Of a DNA stretch of 15,913 nt, positions 9,563 through 15,913 are shown one piece after another; the first letter of the stretch is position 1, and each line of letters begins with the position of its first letter. The notes under the pieces were generated by a model. The model was not told where the DNA came from, did not search any database, and saw nothing but the letters and a program-made list of their open reading frames with translations. The DNA lies in the NCBI GenBank assembly GCA_945883665.1, contig CAMCXV010000024.1:1-15913 (forward strand), read 5' to 3'. This DNA comes from Rickettsia typhi. Lineage in GTDB: Bacteria; Pseudomonadota; Alphaproteobacteria; Rickettsiales; Rickettsiaceae. The position numbers and the translations under genes were made by a program.

Positions 9563-9577
9563 GATATAAATTATATC
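9563..9577. repeat. Palindrome over the mreB -10 region
   Basis: GATATAA-A-TTATATC is a perfect 7-base inverted repeat around a central base. It spans the -10 box and predicted start of the mreB promoter and reaches into the lptG stop codon. It could be an operator or a chance result of AT richness. Confidence 0.4.
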
Positions 9578-9597
9578 ATAATTCTTGAAGATGTAAA
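9570..9597 (-). promoter_or_regulatory. Promoter of the mreB-ubiD operon
   Basis: On the minus strand TTTACA (9592-9597, five of six consensus bases), a 16-base spacer and a perfect TATAAT (9570-9575). It overlaps the last codons of lptG. The predicted start near 9563 gives a leader of about 70 bases ahead of mreB. A 15-base palindrome (9563-9577) covers the -10 box and start site. Confidence 0.6.
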
Positions 9598-10664
9598 ATA
9601 ACAAAATTCCCAATCAGAATTATAAATAAAATTGGTAATAAAGTTGCAAACATTGGGCTTAGACCACCATAAACTAAAATACGAGAACTTATCTCCAAAT
9701 AAAAATAAGAAAAAATTCCTATAACAAGAGCCACGGTAGTAGTTTTTATTGTAGATCTTCTATTATCAAAATTTACAAAATAAAAAGCCATCAAGGTTAT
9801 GGCTGATATAGAGATTGGTTTAAATAATTGTTTAAAAAAATACAATTGATAAGTTAGAGTTGGTAATCCCAAACTAGTTAATTTGTCAATTAATTCTGAT
9901 AGATACCATATAGATACCATCTCTGGGGGGGAGAATTTTTGAAGCAATGTATCAATTGATAAGTTGGTTTGCAATTTAAGTTCAGAAAAGGTCTCACTTT
10001 TGTCTAACGTAGATATGATAGGTGTATAAATATTGAATTGCTTATTATCAAGTTCAGTGTAAGGAGAGTCAATTCTTTGAATTAGTTGATTTTTAGAATC
10101 AACTATGAGTATTATAATTTCTGAAATAGATTTTTTAGTTACATTAATCGATTTTGCCTGAAATATTCGATGAGTATTTTGATATTCTTCATAAAAGTAA
10201 ATCCCAGAATTAAAAATAAACAAACCGTTTTGAGATTCGTTTTTTGTTAATATTGCCTCTATTTTTTTATAGTTTTTTAAGCTATAAGAGGATACTGGAT
10301 TTATTATAGCTACTACAATACCTCCAAAAATTAAACTTAGAATAATTGGTACTGCAAAAACTCGCCATATTGGCAACCCACTGCTAACTATTACAATTAG
10401 TTCGTTATTATTAGATAAATATCTTAAAAATAACATCGTGCTAATAAAACCTATTATATTACTTACTTCATTAAATAAATAAGGTATCTTTAGCAAGACT
10501 AAAAACCAAAAATCTTGGGGTTGAATAGAGACAGATTTAAATTTTTGTAACAAGTCGAATGTGATAGAAACAACAAGAACTATAATTGTAACTAGAGATA
10601 TTAAAAATAAATACCAAGAAAATTTACGAGTTAAATATTTAGTAATGGTTAAGGAAAATACCAT
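9576..10664 (-). CDS. lptG: LPS export ABC transporter permease LptG
   Basis: From the ATG at 10664 the protein has 362 residues. It is the second YjgP/YjgQ-type permease of the window: membrane helices near the N-terminus (about 14-36, 50-75, 95-120), a periplasmic domain (about 125-260, including a GLFIFNSGIYFYEE strand region typical of LptG) and three C-terminal helices (about 270-360). The coupling segment NNELIVIVSSGLPIWRV matches the site where LptB2 docks. With LptF (4.6 kb downstream) it forms the LPS extractor. A TTG three codons upstream (10673) would extend it to 365 residues; the ATG is preferred because a GAG lies a few bases before it. A possible upstream promoter (a TATAAA box near 10713) is weak. 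The 3' end carries the mreB promoter. Confidence 0.88.
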   Translation of the reverse strand: MVFSLTITKYLTRKFSWYLFLISLVTIIVLVVSITFDLLQKFKSVSIQPQDFWFLVLLKIPYLFNEVSNIIGFISTMLFLRYLSNNNELIVIVSSGLPIWRVFAVPIILSLIFGGIVVAIINPVSSYSLKNYKKIEAILTKNESQNGLFIFNSGIYFYEEYQNTHRIFQAKSINVTKKSISEIIILIVDSKNQLIQRIDSPYTELDNKQFNIYTPIISTLDKSETFSELKLQTNLSIDTLLQKFSPPEMVSIWYLSELIDKLTSLGLPTLTYQLYFFKQLFKPISISAITLMAFYFVNFDNRRSTIKTTTVALVIGIFSYFYLEISSRILVYGGLSPMFATLLPILFIILIGNFVILHLQEL

Positions 10665-10844
10665 AAAACTCAAGTTATTTATCTATATAATTAAGATAGG
10701 TTTTATAATTTTATAGCTTAAAAATGGTCTCAAGTTAAAAACTATAATACAACAAATTTTATTAAAAAAAAACTCAAAAGAATTTCCCCTACGTTGTAAT
10801 AATGCGCAGAACTATTATAATTTTGCTTTTTCACATGTCTTGCT

Positions 10845-10883
10845 AAAAAATCAAATGATCTTTATCTAAAGCTAAAGATTTGA
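10845..10883 (-). terminator. Candidate Rho-independent terminator after the tRNA gene
   Basis: Read on the minus strand, TCAAATCTTTA pairs with TAAAG plus ATTTGA (a three-base bulge, eight-base loop) between 10883 and 10851. Six T residues follow at 10850-10845. The stem is AT-rich, as expected for this genome. A second small hairpin, AATTTCA-TAG-TGAAATT (10904-10920), sits between the tRNA 3' end and this element and may be the processing signal of the trailer. Confidence 0.5.
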
Positions 10884-10925
10884 GACTAAATTAATTTTAA
10901 TCTAATTTCATAGTGAAATTTCAGA

Positions 10926-11002
10926 TGGTGGGCTTGGCAGGACTTGAACCTGCGACCACTCCGTTATGAGCGGAGCGCTCTAACCAACTGAGCTACAAGC
11001 CC
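10926..11002 (-). tRNA. tRNA with CAU anticodon, probably tRNA-Ile2
   Basis: A complete 77-base cloverleaf with encoded CCA (10926-10928): acceptor GGGCTTG paired with CAAGCCC, D-arm TAGCTCAGTTGG, anticodon stem CTCCG/CGGAG with loop CTCATAA (anticodon CAT at 10966-10968) and T-arm with GTTCAAGT. CAU may be initiator Met, elongator Met or the TilS-modified tRNA-Ile2. The first base pair G-C excludes an initiator. The GGGC acceptor start and CTCATAA loop look more like alphaproteobacterial tRNA-Ile2 than elongator Met, but this is a judgement from memory. It lies downstream of rplI on the same strand, about 295 bases away. Confidence 0.93.
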
Positions 11003-11061
11003 TAATAAATCAATCTTTATCTACCTAGAACAAAAAATTCTATGGAAATTATTTTGCAATC

Positions 11062-11075
11062 TTTTATGCATAAAA
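11062..11075. repeat. 14-base perfect palindrome upstream of the tRNA
   Basis: TTTTATGCATAAAA is fully self-complementary and lies about 60 bases upstream of the tRNA gene on its transcribed side. It may be an operator-like site, or chance in AT-rich DNA. No clear promoter for the tRNA was found around it. Confidence 0.35.
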
Positions 11076-11102
11076 TAAGTTTTTAGCATTTTATAGTTTG
11101 AT

Positions 11103-11131
11103 ATTAATAAAGTCCAGAGGTTTTTATTAAT
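11103..11131. repeat. Inverted repeat between rplI and the tRNA gene
   Basis: ATTAATAAA (11103-11111) is the exact reverse complement of TTTATTAAT (11123-11131), with an 11-base loop that itself holds CC/GG. G-T pairs can extend the stem outward. On the minus strand no T-run follows directly, so it is not a classical terminator for rplI. It may be an attenuator, an RNA-processing or stabilising hairpin, or a terminator acting without a U-tract. Apart from this and the palindrome at 11062-11075, the stretch 11003-11296 contains nothing I recognise. Confidence 0.45.
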
Positions 11132-11296
11132 GTTATATTTTAATTTTTTATAGTAAACAAAGATATCTATCAATATTCAACTAACCTATTAAAAAACTAC
11201 TAAAAAATTCTACAAACAGGTTGCAATATACGATTATGGTTTTAGATCTAGTCCAAAAATTCAATTCTCCTAAAACAAATAGTTCATGAGATTTTT

Positions 11297-11833
11297 TTAC
11301 ACTAAACCAGAAGCTTGCTCTTTATCACTTTCAGATTTTTTATTCTTCGCCTCTTTATATTCGCTTAAAGCATCTTGCGCTTCTGAATCAGATTTTGCCA
11401 CCACGACAAGCACCGATACAAAAATTTCAGGATGTAACATAACTTGAATTTTATAAACACCATTAAATTTTATAGGATTATCAATTATGATGTTTGAATA
11501 ATTAAGCTTATACCCACTAATTTCAGAAAGTGAAGAAGCAATCAACTTTAAAGATACAGATCCAAACAATCTACCATCCGCCCCAGACTGAGTAACAAAA
11601 GTCAGGTGTTTATCGTCCAACGCTCTTGCAGCTGCCTCCATTTTTAGTTTATCTTGAGCATTTGTTTTTTCAAGATTACTTTGAAGAGCGGCAAATTTTC
11701 CTATATTTTCCTTCGTTGCTCTTATTGCAAAGCCTAGTGGCACTAAATAATTACGACCATAACCATCTTTTATATTAACTATTTCACCAACTTTTCCCAG
11801 TTTTCTAACTGGCTTTATTAAGATAACTTGCAT
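11297..11833 (-). CDS. rplI: 50S ribosomal protein bL9
   Basis: The protein has 178 residues. The N-terminal domain MQVILIKPVRKLGKVGEIVNIKDGYGRNYLVP... carries the L9 signature GYGRNYLVPLGFA (24-36), followed by the long connecting helix (about 41-75) and the C-terminal 23S-binding domain (about 78-148, with GADGRLFGSVS at about 84-94). The last 30 residues are a charged Lys/Glu/Ser tail beyond the E. coli length (149), as seen in several alphaproteobacteria. bL9 binds domain V of 23S rRNA near the L1 stalk. It is third in the rpsF-rpsR-rplI operon, 72 bases after rpsR, with no clear Shine-Dalgarno. Confidence 0.95.
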   Translation of the reverse strand: MQVILIKPVRKLGKVGEIVNIKDGYGRNYLVPLGFAIRATKENIGKFAALQSNLEKTNAQDKLKMEAAARALDDKHLTFVTQSGADGRLFGSVSLKLIASSLSEISGYKLNYSNIIIDNPIKFNGVYKIQVMLHPEIFVSVLVVVAKSDSEAQDALSEYKEAKNKKSESDKEQASGLV

Positions 11834-11905
11834 GAATCAAAAACTAAAATTAATTAAAAATTAAATATGTAACAAAGCGTATAAATCAGAAAGATTGATA
11901 GCTTA

Positions 11906-12199
11906 TTACTTTCCGCAAAACACAAAAGGTAATAGAGCGATAATACGACTATGCCTTATAGATTTCTTCACCTTACGTTGGTGCTTAGAACAAACATTTG
12001 TAATTCTACTTGGTAACATTCTACCACCTTCTGAAACAAACTTTCCTAGCAATTCTGGATCTTTGTAATCTATCTTTGGCGAACCTTCCGAACACAAAGG
12101 ACAACCCTTGCGCTTTCTAAAAAACATTTTTGAACTGTTTTTATCTGAACCTGATCTTGGATCTTGATCTAGCCCATCCATACTATTTTCGTAAGACAT
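11906..12199 (-). CDS. rpsR: 30S ribosomal protein bS18, cysteine-containing form
   Basis: The protein has 97 residues from the ATG at 12199. An in-frame ATG at 12256 would add 19 residues read out of the end of rpsF and lack S18 similarity, so it is rejected. Core landmarks are IDYKDPELLGKFVSEGGRML, PSRIT and the SIRHSRIIALLPFV C-terminus, matching bS18. Cys33, Cys36, Cys70 and His73 form a CxxC...CxxH set that could bind zinc. This corresponds to the known C+ type of S18, in contrast to the Cys-free E. coli type. The N-terminal 25 residues are a polar, Asp/Ser-rich extension. The start is 10 bases after the rpsF stop. bS18 pairs with bS6 on the 30S platform. Confidence 0.95.
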   Translation of the reverse strand: MSYENSMDGLDQDPRSGSDKNSSKMFFRKRKGCPLCSEGSPKIDYKDPELLGKFVSEGGRMLPSRITNVCSKHQRKVKKSIRHSRIIALLPFVFCGK

Positions 12200-12209
12200 G
12201 TAAGTTAAT

Positions 12210-12599
12210 CTATTTATTGTTATTTGATTCTTTATTTTGGCTAATAGTAACATCAATCGTTTCTTCCAGATCTAATGATCTAGATCTTAAAACTGGAGAT
12301 GGTTCTTTACTTATTACTTTTACCTTTACTAGAGATGATCTAATAATACTCTCGCTTAGTTTGATTTTTCTACCCAATTCTTTGATCAATATATTGTCAG
12401 CTTCTATGCCCATAAAATAATAATGACCTTTTTTATTATTCTTAATTTCATAGGCAAGAGTTCTAAGTCCCCAGTACTCAGTTTTGAGAACTTTACCTTC
12501 ATGGTCTTTAATAATTTTAACAAAATCATCCACAATTTTGTCAACATCTATTGACGAAATATCTTGACGAATGATAATAATGGATTCGTAAAAAGCCAT
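12210..12599 (-). CDS. rpsF: 30S ribosomal protein bS6
   Basis: The protein has 129 residues from the ATG at 12599 and begins [13 protein letters not shown], the usual S6 start. It continues with the alpha/beta ferredoxin-like fold: [23 protein letters not shown] region (about 43-64) and the [16 protein letters not shown] strand (about 79-94). The charged tail is rich in Asn and Lys. A TTG at 12614 would add five residues, but the ribosome-binding site GGAG overlaps that codon and is well spaced for 12599, which decides the start. bS6 forms a heterodimer with bS18 on the platform of the 30S subunit. It is the first gene of rpsF-rpsR-rplI, behind a promoter at 12646-12674. In some bacteria the S6:S18 pair represses its own mRNA leader; no leader structure is claimed here. 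Confidence 0.95.
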   Translation of the reverse strand: MAFYESIIIIRQDISSIDVDKIVDDFVKIIKDHEGKVLKTEYWGLRTLAYEIKNNKKGHYYFMGIEADNILIKELGRKIKLSESIIRSSLVKVKVISKEPSPVLRSRSLDLEETIDVTISQNKESNNNK

Positions 12600-12645
12600 A
12601 TAAAGAGTCTCCAAAAAATCTAGTAAATTTAAATAATTAAACGCA

Positions 12646-12674
12646 TTTATAGCAATTTAAACTAACTTGTTCAA
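12646..12674 (-). promoter_or_regulatory. Promoter of rpsF-rpsR-rplI
   Basis: On the minus strand TTGAAC (12669-12674), a 17-base spacer and TATAAA (12646-12651). The predicted start near 12639 gives a leader of about 40 bases with GGAG before the rpsF ATG. The -35 box is within GTTC-TT-GAAC, a small inverted repeat. Confidence 0.6.
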
Positions 12675-12743
12675 GAACTATCTTACTAAATAATGCAAAA
12701 ATGTCTGTAATTTGAATTAAATAAACATACAAAGCTCTTTGTT

Positions 12744-12758
12744 AAGCAAGTTTTGCTT
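12744..12758. repeat. Small hairpin AAGCAA-GTT-TTGCTT upstream of the response regulator
   Basis: A 6-base perfect inverted repeat with a three-base loop. Its right arm overlaps the proposed -35 box of the response-regulator promoter, so it could be a regulator-binding site. No U-tract follows on either strand, so it does not look like a terminator. Confidence 0.35.
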
Positions 12759-12785
12759 GGTTGTAAAGTATCTTAGCTTTATGAT
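12757..12785 (+). promoter_or_regulatory. Candidate promoter for the response regulator
   Basis: TTGGTT (12757-12762), 17 bases, TATGAT (12780-12785). The -10 box matches five of six bases, the -35 box only three. The predicted start near 12792 gives a leader of about 50 bases carrying the Shine-Dalgarno AGGAGAAG at 12826-12833. Confidence 0.4.
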
Positions 12786-12840
12786 GCTCGATAATTAGCT
12801 ATTTGTACAGAATAAAATAAAATTCAGGAGAAGTTGAATC

Positions 12841-13533
12841 GTGTCTGATAAATTACCACCTAAAATTCTAGTAATAGAGCATGATGAATTATTGAATGCT
12901 AATTTGTGTAATACGATAGAAAGATATTATTTTGATGTAACTAGAGTCAAAGATTCTGAATCAGCGATAAAAGCTGCTTCCGTAAGTTTACCAAATGTTG
13001 CTATAATAAGTTCAGAATTGCAGGAGATTTCTGCTATAGAAATGTTATCAAAGCTTAGAGAGGTTAAGGGTCTAAAAAATCTCCCAGTAGCATTTTTAAT
13101 TGACCAAGGAAAGTTGGCAGAAGATTATAACATAACTAACACTGATTTTGTTAAAGTTATATTCAGGTCATTTACTCCTAATGAACTCATGCTCAATATT
13201 AGGTCTTTACTTAGGCAATCTAGTCCTGTTTTTCAGGACAAATTTATTAAATACAAAGATATTAGCATTGACTTATCTACTTATAGGGTGTTTCGCGGCA
13301 ACAAACAAATTCACTTTGGACCTACTGAGTTTAAAATATTGCAACTTTTTATTAATAATCCAGAACATATTTATTCCCGAAAAGAAATAATCGAATATGT
13401 TTGGGGTGATGATAAAGAAATAGCGCATAGAACTATAGATGTGCATATTAATAGAATCAGAAAAGCAATGGATTTAAAAGATGGTAGACAAGTAATTAAA
13501 ACAATAAGGGCTAATGGCTATTGCTTGGATTAA
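12841..13533 (+). CDS. OmpR/PhoB-family response regulator with degenerate receiver
   Basis: This 230-residue protein joins a receiver-like domain (about 7-122) to an OmpR/PhoB winged helix (about 132-229, with the recognition-helix region HRTIDVHINRIRKAM at 196-210 and the GYCLD wing end). Aligned to PhoB, the acidic pair ED becomes E13-H14, the phosphoacceptor Asp becomes Ser57 (LPNVAIISSEL), and the conserved Lys before Pro becomes Arg109 with Ser110. It should not be phosphorylated in the usual way, so it is an atypical or pseudo-receiver regulator, while the DNA-binding half looks intact. No histidine kinase is nearby. It starts at GTG with a strong AGGAGAAG seven bases upstream; the frame has no earlier start with such a site. 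The msbA gene follows 108 bases later on the same strand. Confidence 0.85.
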   Translation: MSDKLPPKILVIEHDELLNANLCNTIERYYFDVTRVKDSESAIKAASVSLPNVAIISSELQEISAIEMLSKLREVKGLKNLPVAFLIDQGKLAEDYNITNTDFVKVIFRSFTPNELMLNIRSLLRQSSPVFQDKFIKYKDISIDLSTYRVFRGNKQIHFGPTEFKILQLFINNPEHIYSRKEIIEYVWGDDKEIAHRTIDVHINRIRKAMDLKDGRQVIKTIRANGYCLD

Positions 13534-13578
13534 ATATTTAGCAATTAAAAATTATAAATTGTGAGTTTAGAATATTTA

Positions 13579-13605
13579 TTGCGTTATTAACCAAATAGTT
13601 ATAAT
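13579..13605 (+). promoter_or_regulatory. Candidate promoter for msbA-yajC
   Basis: A perfect TATAAT (13600-13605) is preceded, at a short 15-base distance, by TTGCGT (13579-13584). The -10 box is convincing and the -35 box less so. It would give msbA a transcript separate from the regulator gene. Confidence 0.35.
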
Positions 13606-13641
13606 TAGAGTAAGTAATTATTTATTTGTGGAATGTTCTTA

Positions 13642-15402
13642 ATGTTGCAACGAAATATCAAATCGTCAAAAATTATAAAAAGACTTTTAATAGATCATGT
13701 TAAGCCTTACAAGAAAGAGGTAATTGTTGCAATTTTTTTTATGATTGTAGTTGCAGCTTGCGCAGCAGGAGTGGTTTGGTTAACTAAGCCTGCAATTGAT
13801 AAAATATTAGTTCAGCGCAACAAACAGATGCTTATTGTGATTCCACTTATAATGCTTGGTGTTTATGCAATAAAAGGAGTGGCTGAATATTTTCAGGGTT
13901 ATATGATAAAATATGTTGGTCAAAAAATACTTACTGATATGCAAATACAAATGTATGGACATCTATTGTCAGCTGATCTAACTTATATTCAATCTCAATC
14001 TTCTGGAAGACTCATTTCAAGATTTACTAATGACATAATATTGATGCGTGGAGCTATTTCCAACTTATTGGTTGGATGTGCAAAATATTTTCTTTCTGTA
14101 TTATTTCTAATTATAATAATGTTTAGTCTAGAACCATTTTTATCTATTTTTGTTTTCTTAGCTTTTCCAATAGCGATTTATCCTATTCAAAAGCTTGGAA
14201 GGAAGATGAGGAAAGTTACAGGAGATGCTCAAGAAGAGCTGAGTAACTACACGGCGAGATTAGACGAAACATTTCAGTCTATAAAAATAATAAAATCTTT
14301 TACGGCAGAAAAAATAGAGGCTAATAGAGCAAAAGAAATAACGGCTAAAATTTTAGAATTTTATAAAAAAGCAGCAATGCTTGATTCTCTCACCTCTCCT
14401 GTTATGGAAATTTTATGTGGTTTGGCGATCGCCTGTGTACTCTGGTATGGTGGTTTTAGCGTGATTTCTGGTCAAATGACGGTTGGAGAATTATTTACTT
14501 TTATTGCTGCTTTTGTTTCTGCTTACAGACCTTTCAAAAGTTTGGTATCACTAAATGTAAATTTACAAGAGGGTATTTCTGCAGCAAATAGAGTATTTAA
14601 TATTCTAGATACAAAACCATCTATTCAAGATAACGAAAAAGCATTGAAACCTAATTTTATATGTCCTGAGATCGTTTTTGAAAAAATTTCTCTTAGATTC
14701 GGTTCAAAAGAAGCTATAAAATTAGTTGATTTAAAAATAGAAAAAGCTAAAACATATGCTATCGTTGGTAAATCAGGCGGTGGCAAAACATCTTTAGCAA
14801 ATTTACTAGTGCGTTTTTACGATCCAACCGAAGGTAGAGTATTAATAAATTCTTATGATATAAAAGATATTTCACTAAATTACCTGCGTAATCAAATAGC
14901 TATGGTATCTCAAGATACAATATTATTTGATAGTAGTATAGCCCAGAATATTGCCTATGGTAATTTAACATCAACCAGAGAAGATATAATTAAAGCCTCA
15001 AAACAAGCAGATGCCGATGAATTTATTCAGAAATTACCAGATGGTTATGATACTATTATAGGGATGGGTGGCTCAACATTATCTGGCGGACAAAAACAAA
15101 GAATTGCTATAGCTAGAGCTTTTTTAAAAAACTCTTCTATAATGCTATTTGATGAAGCAACAAGCGCCCTTGATTCAGAATCTGAACAATCAATAGTTCA
15201 TTCTCTTGCTAATCTTCGAAAAGGAAAAACAACATTAATTATAACTCATAGATTGGCAAGCATTATAGATGCAGATCAAATTATCGTGATGAAAAATGGT
15301 GTGATAGAGGAGCAAGGTAATCACGATTCATTAATTAGCTTAAAAGGAGAGTATTACAAATTGTATAATAAGCAATTGAAAGAAAAAGTGAAAACTGTAT
15401 AA
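13642..15402 (+). CDS. msbA: MsbA-type lipid A/lipid exporter, ABC half-transporter
   Basis: From the ATG at 13642 the protein has 586 residues. An N-terminal exporter membrane domain has six helices (about 26-47, 63-80, 150-166, 168-183, 254-273, 283-297), followed by an ATPase domain with Walker A GKSGGGKTS (376-384), Q-loop Q424, signature LSGGQ (480-484), Walker B IMLFDE (500-505) and H-loop His536. All catalytic residues are present. The length and fused half-transporter layout match MsbA, the homodimeric flippase that moves the LPS core-lipid A across the inner membrane before LptFG export; a different lipid or peptide exporter of this subfamily is possible. An ATG at 13633 is rejected because the only Shine-Dalgarno-like GGA touches it directly but is nine bases from 13642. 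It lies between the atypical regulator and yajC. Confidence 0.85.
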   Translation: MLQRNIKSSKIIKRLLIDHVKPYKKEVIVAIFFMIVVAACAAGVVWLTKPAIDKILVQRNKQMLIVIPLIMLGVYAIKGVAEYFQGYMIKYVGQKILTDMQIQMYGHLLSADLTYIQSQSSGRLISRFTNDIILMRGAISNLLVGCAKYFLSVLFLIIIMFSLEPFLSIFVFLAFPIAIYPIQKLGRKMRKVTGDAQEELSNYTARLDETFQSIKIIKSFTAEKIEANRAKEITAKILEFYKKAAMLDSLTSPVMEILCGLAIACVLWYGGFSVISGQMTVGELFTFIAAFVSAYRPFKSLVSLNVNLQEGISAANRVFNILDTKPSIQDNEKALKPNFICPEIVFEKISLRFGSKEAIKLVDLKIEKAKTYAIVGKSGGGKTSLANLLVRFYDPTEGRVLINSYDIKDISLNYLRNQIAMVSQDTILFDSSIAQNIAYGNLTSTREDIIKASKQADADEFIQKLPDGYDTIIGMGGSTLSGGQKQRIAIARAFLKNSSIMLFDEATSALDSESEQSIVHSLANLRKGKTTLIITHRLASIIDADQIIVMKNGVIEEQGNHDSLISLKGEYYKLYNKQLKEKVKTV

Positions 15403-15457
15403 TCACAAGAATATATAAATGATTAAAATATAAAATTAACTCACTAGGAGATCTAAT

Positions 15458-15892
15458 ATGATTATTAACCAAGCTTACGCAGAGGATGCACAAACAAACA
15501 TTCAAGTGGATACTATAACGCTTAAAGATAGTGATTCATTACCACAGCCACCAGAATCGTTAGGAAATAGCTGGACAAGCATAGTGCCAATGGTTTTGAT
15601 TTTTGTTGTTTTTTACTTTTTGTTAATTCGCCCACAAGAAAAACGTCGTCGCTCTCAACAAGATCTTGTATCGGGGGTAAAAAAAGGAGAAGAAGTTTTA
15701 ACTAATTCTGGAATTATAGGGATTGTTAGTAAAATTAATGACAGCGATAATACTATATTACTATCAATCGCTAAAGATGTTGAAATCAAAATCTTGAAAA
15801 CATCAATTTCTGATATATTAAGCAGAGCAAAAAAAGAAGAAATAAAAAATGTTAAATCTATAGAAAAAAAGAAAGATAAATCAGGTAAATAA
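15458..15892 (+). CDS. yajC: Sec translocon accessory protein YajC
   Basis: This 144-residue protein has a short N-terminal periplasmic segment (MIINQAYAEDAQ, like many alphaproteobacterial YajC proteins), one membrane helix (about 41-58), the hallmark LLIRPQEKRRR immediately after it (55-65), the small beta domain GVKKGEEVLTNSGIIGIVSKI (73-93) and a Lys/Glu-rich tail. YajC is associated with the SecDF complex in the inner membrane. A good AGGAG (15446-15450) seven bases before the ATG fixes the start. It lies 55 bases after msbA, so cotranscription is possible. SecD often follows yajC, but the 21 bases left in the window show no secD start: the ATG at 15894 hits a stop after five codons. Confidence 0.94.
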   Translation: MIINQAYAEDAQTNIQVDTITLKDSDSLPQPPESLGNSWTSIVPMVLIFVVFYFLLIRPQEKRRRSQQDLVSGVKKGEEVLTNSGIIGIVSKINDSDNTILLSIAKDVEIKILKTSISDILSRAKKEEIKNVKSIEKKKDKSGK

Positions 15893-15913
15893 AATGGTGA
15901 AAACTAAATAAAT

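Noticed and set aside
12200..12256. In-frame upstream extension of rpsR to an ATG at 12256
   Set aside because: It reads through the end of rpsF, has no S18 similarity, and the ATG at 12199 sits 10 bases after the rpsF stop with normal operon spacing.
12130..12420. Open frame on the plus strand opposite rpsR and rpsF
   Set aside because: Both minus-strand genes are clear ribosomal proteins. The plus-strand frame has no ribosome-binding site or recognisable domain and is a by-product of AT-rich coding sequence.
15894..15911. Start of secD after yajC
   Set aside because: The ATG at 15894 runs into a TAA after five codons, and the window ends before any other start can be judged.

Overview
The window is strongly AT-rich, uses the standard bacterial code (TGA as stop, TGG as Trp) and carries housekeeping genes that look alphaproteobacterial: LptF and LptG of the alphaproteobacterial kind, a CarD/CdnL regulator, MreB/MreC, bS6-bS18-bL9, MsbA and YajC. 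The AT bias, reduced Shine-Dalgarno signals, decayed mobile-element ends and loss of receiver and kinase catalytic residues suggest a host-associated lineage such as Rickettsiales or a relative. That placement is inference from gene content and not proven.

Layout. Positions 1-419 (+) hold mobile-element debris: the C-terminal end of a serine recombinase, then a broken IS256-type transposase fragment. It ends tail-to-tail against an FAD-dependent amine-oxidase/renalase-like oxidoreductase (416-1405, -). A 402-base gap (1406-1807) holds the oxidoreductase promoter and an orphan plus-strand promoter-like site. The carD gene (1808-2311, -) has its own promoter. From 9492 down to 2476 (-) runs a tight, probably single operon: mreB, mreC, a degenerate kinase-like protein with a C-terminal membrane anchor, a small multi-spanning membrane protein, lptF and ubiD. 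Its likely promoter overlaps the 3' end of the upstream lptG (9576-10664, -). A tRNA with anticodon CAU (probably tRNA-Ile2) and a terminator follow the ribosomal operon rpsF-rpsR-rplI (12599 down to 11297, -), which is driven by a good promoter near 12646-12674. Divergently, a response regulator with a degenerate receiver (12841-13533), an MsbA-type lipid exporter (13642-15402) and yajC (15458-15892) run on the + strand.

Biological theme. Apart from the ribosomal block, most of the window concerns the cell envelope: rod-shape scaffold (MreB/MreC), lipopolysaccharide flipping and export (MsbA, LptF, LptG), ubiquinone synthesis (UbiD) and protein secretion (YajC). The least understood elements are the membrane-anchored pseudokinase and its small membrane neighbour, which sit between mreC and lptF, and the phosphorylation-dead PhoB-like regulator next to msbA.
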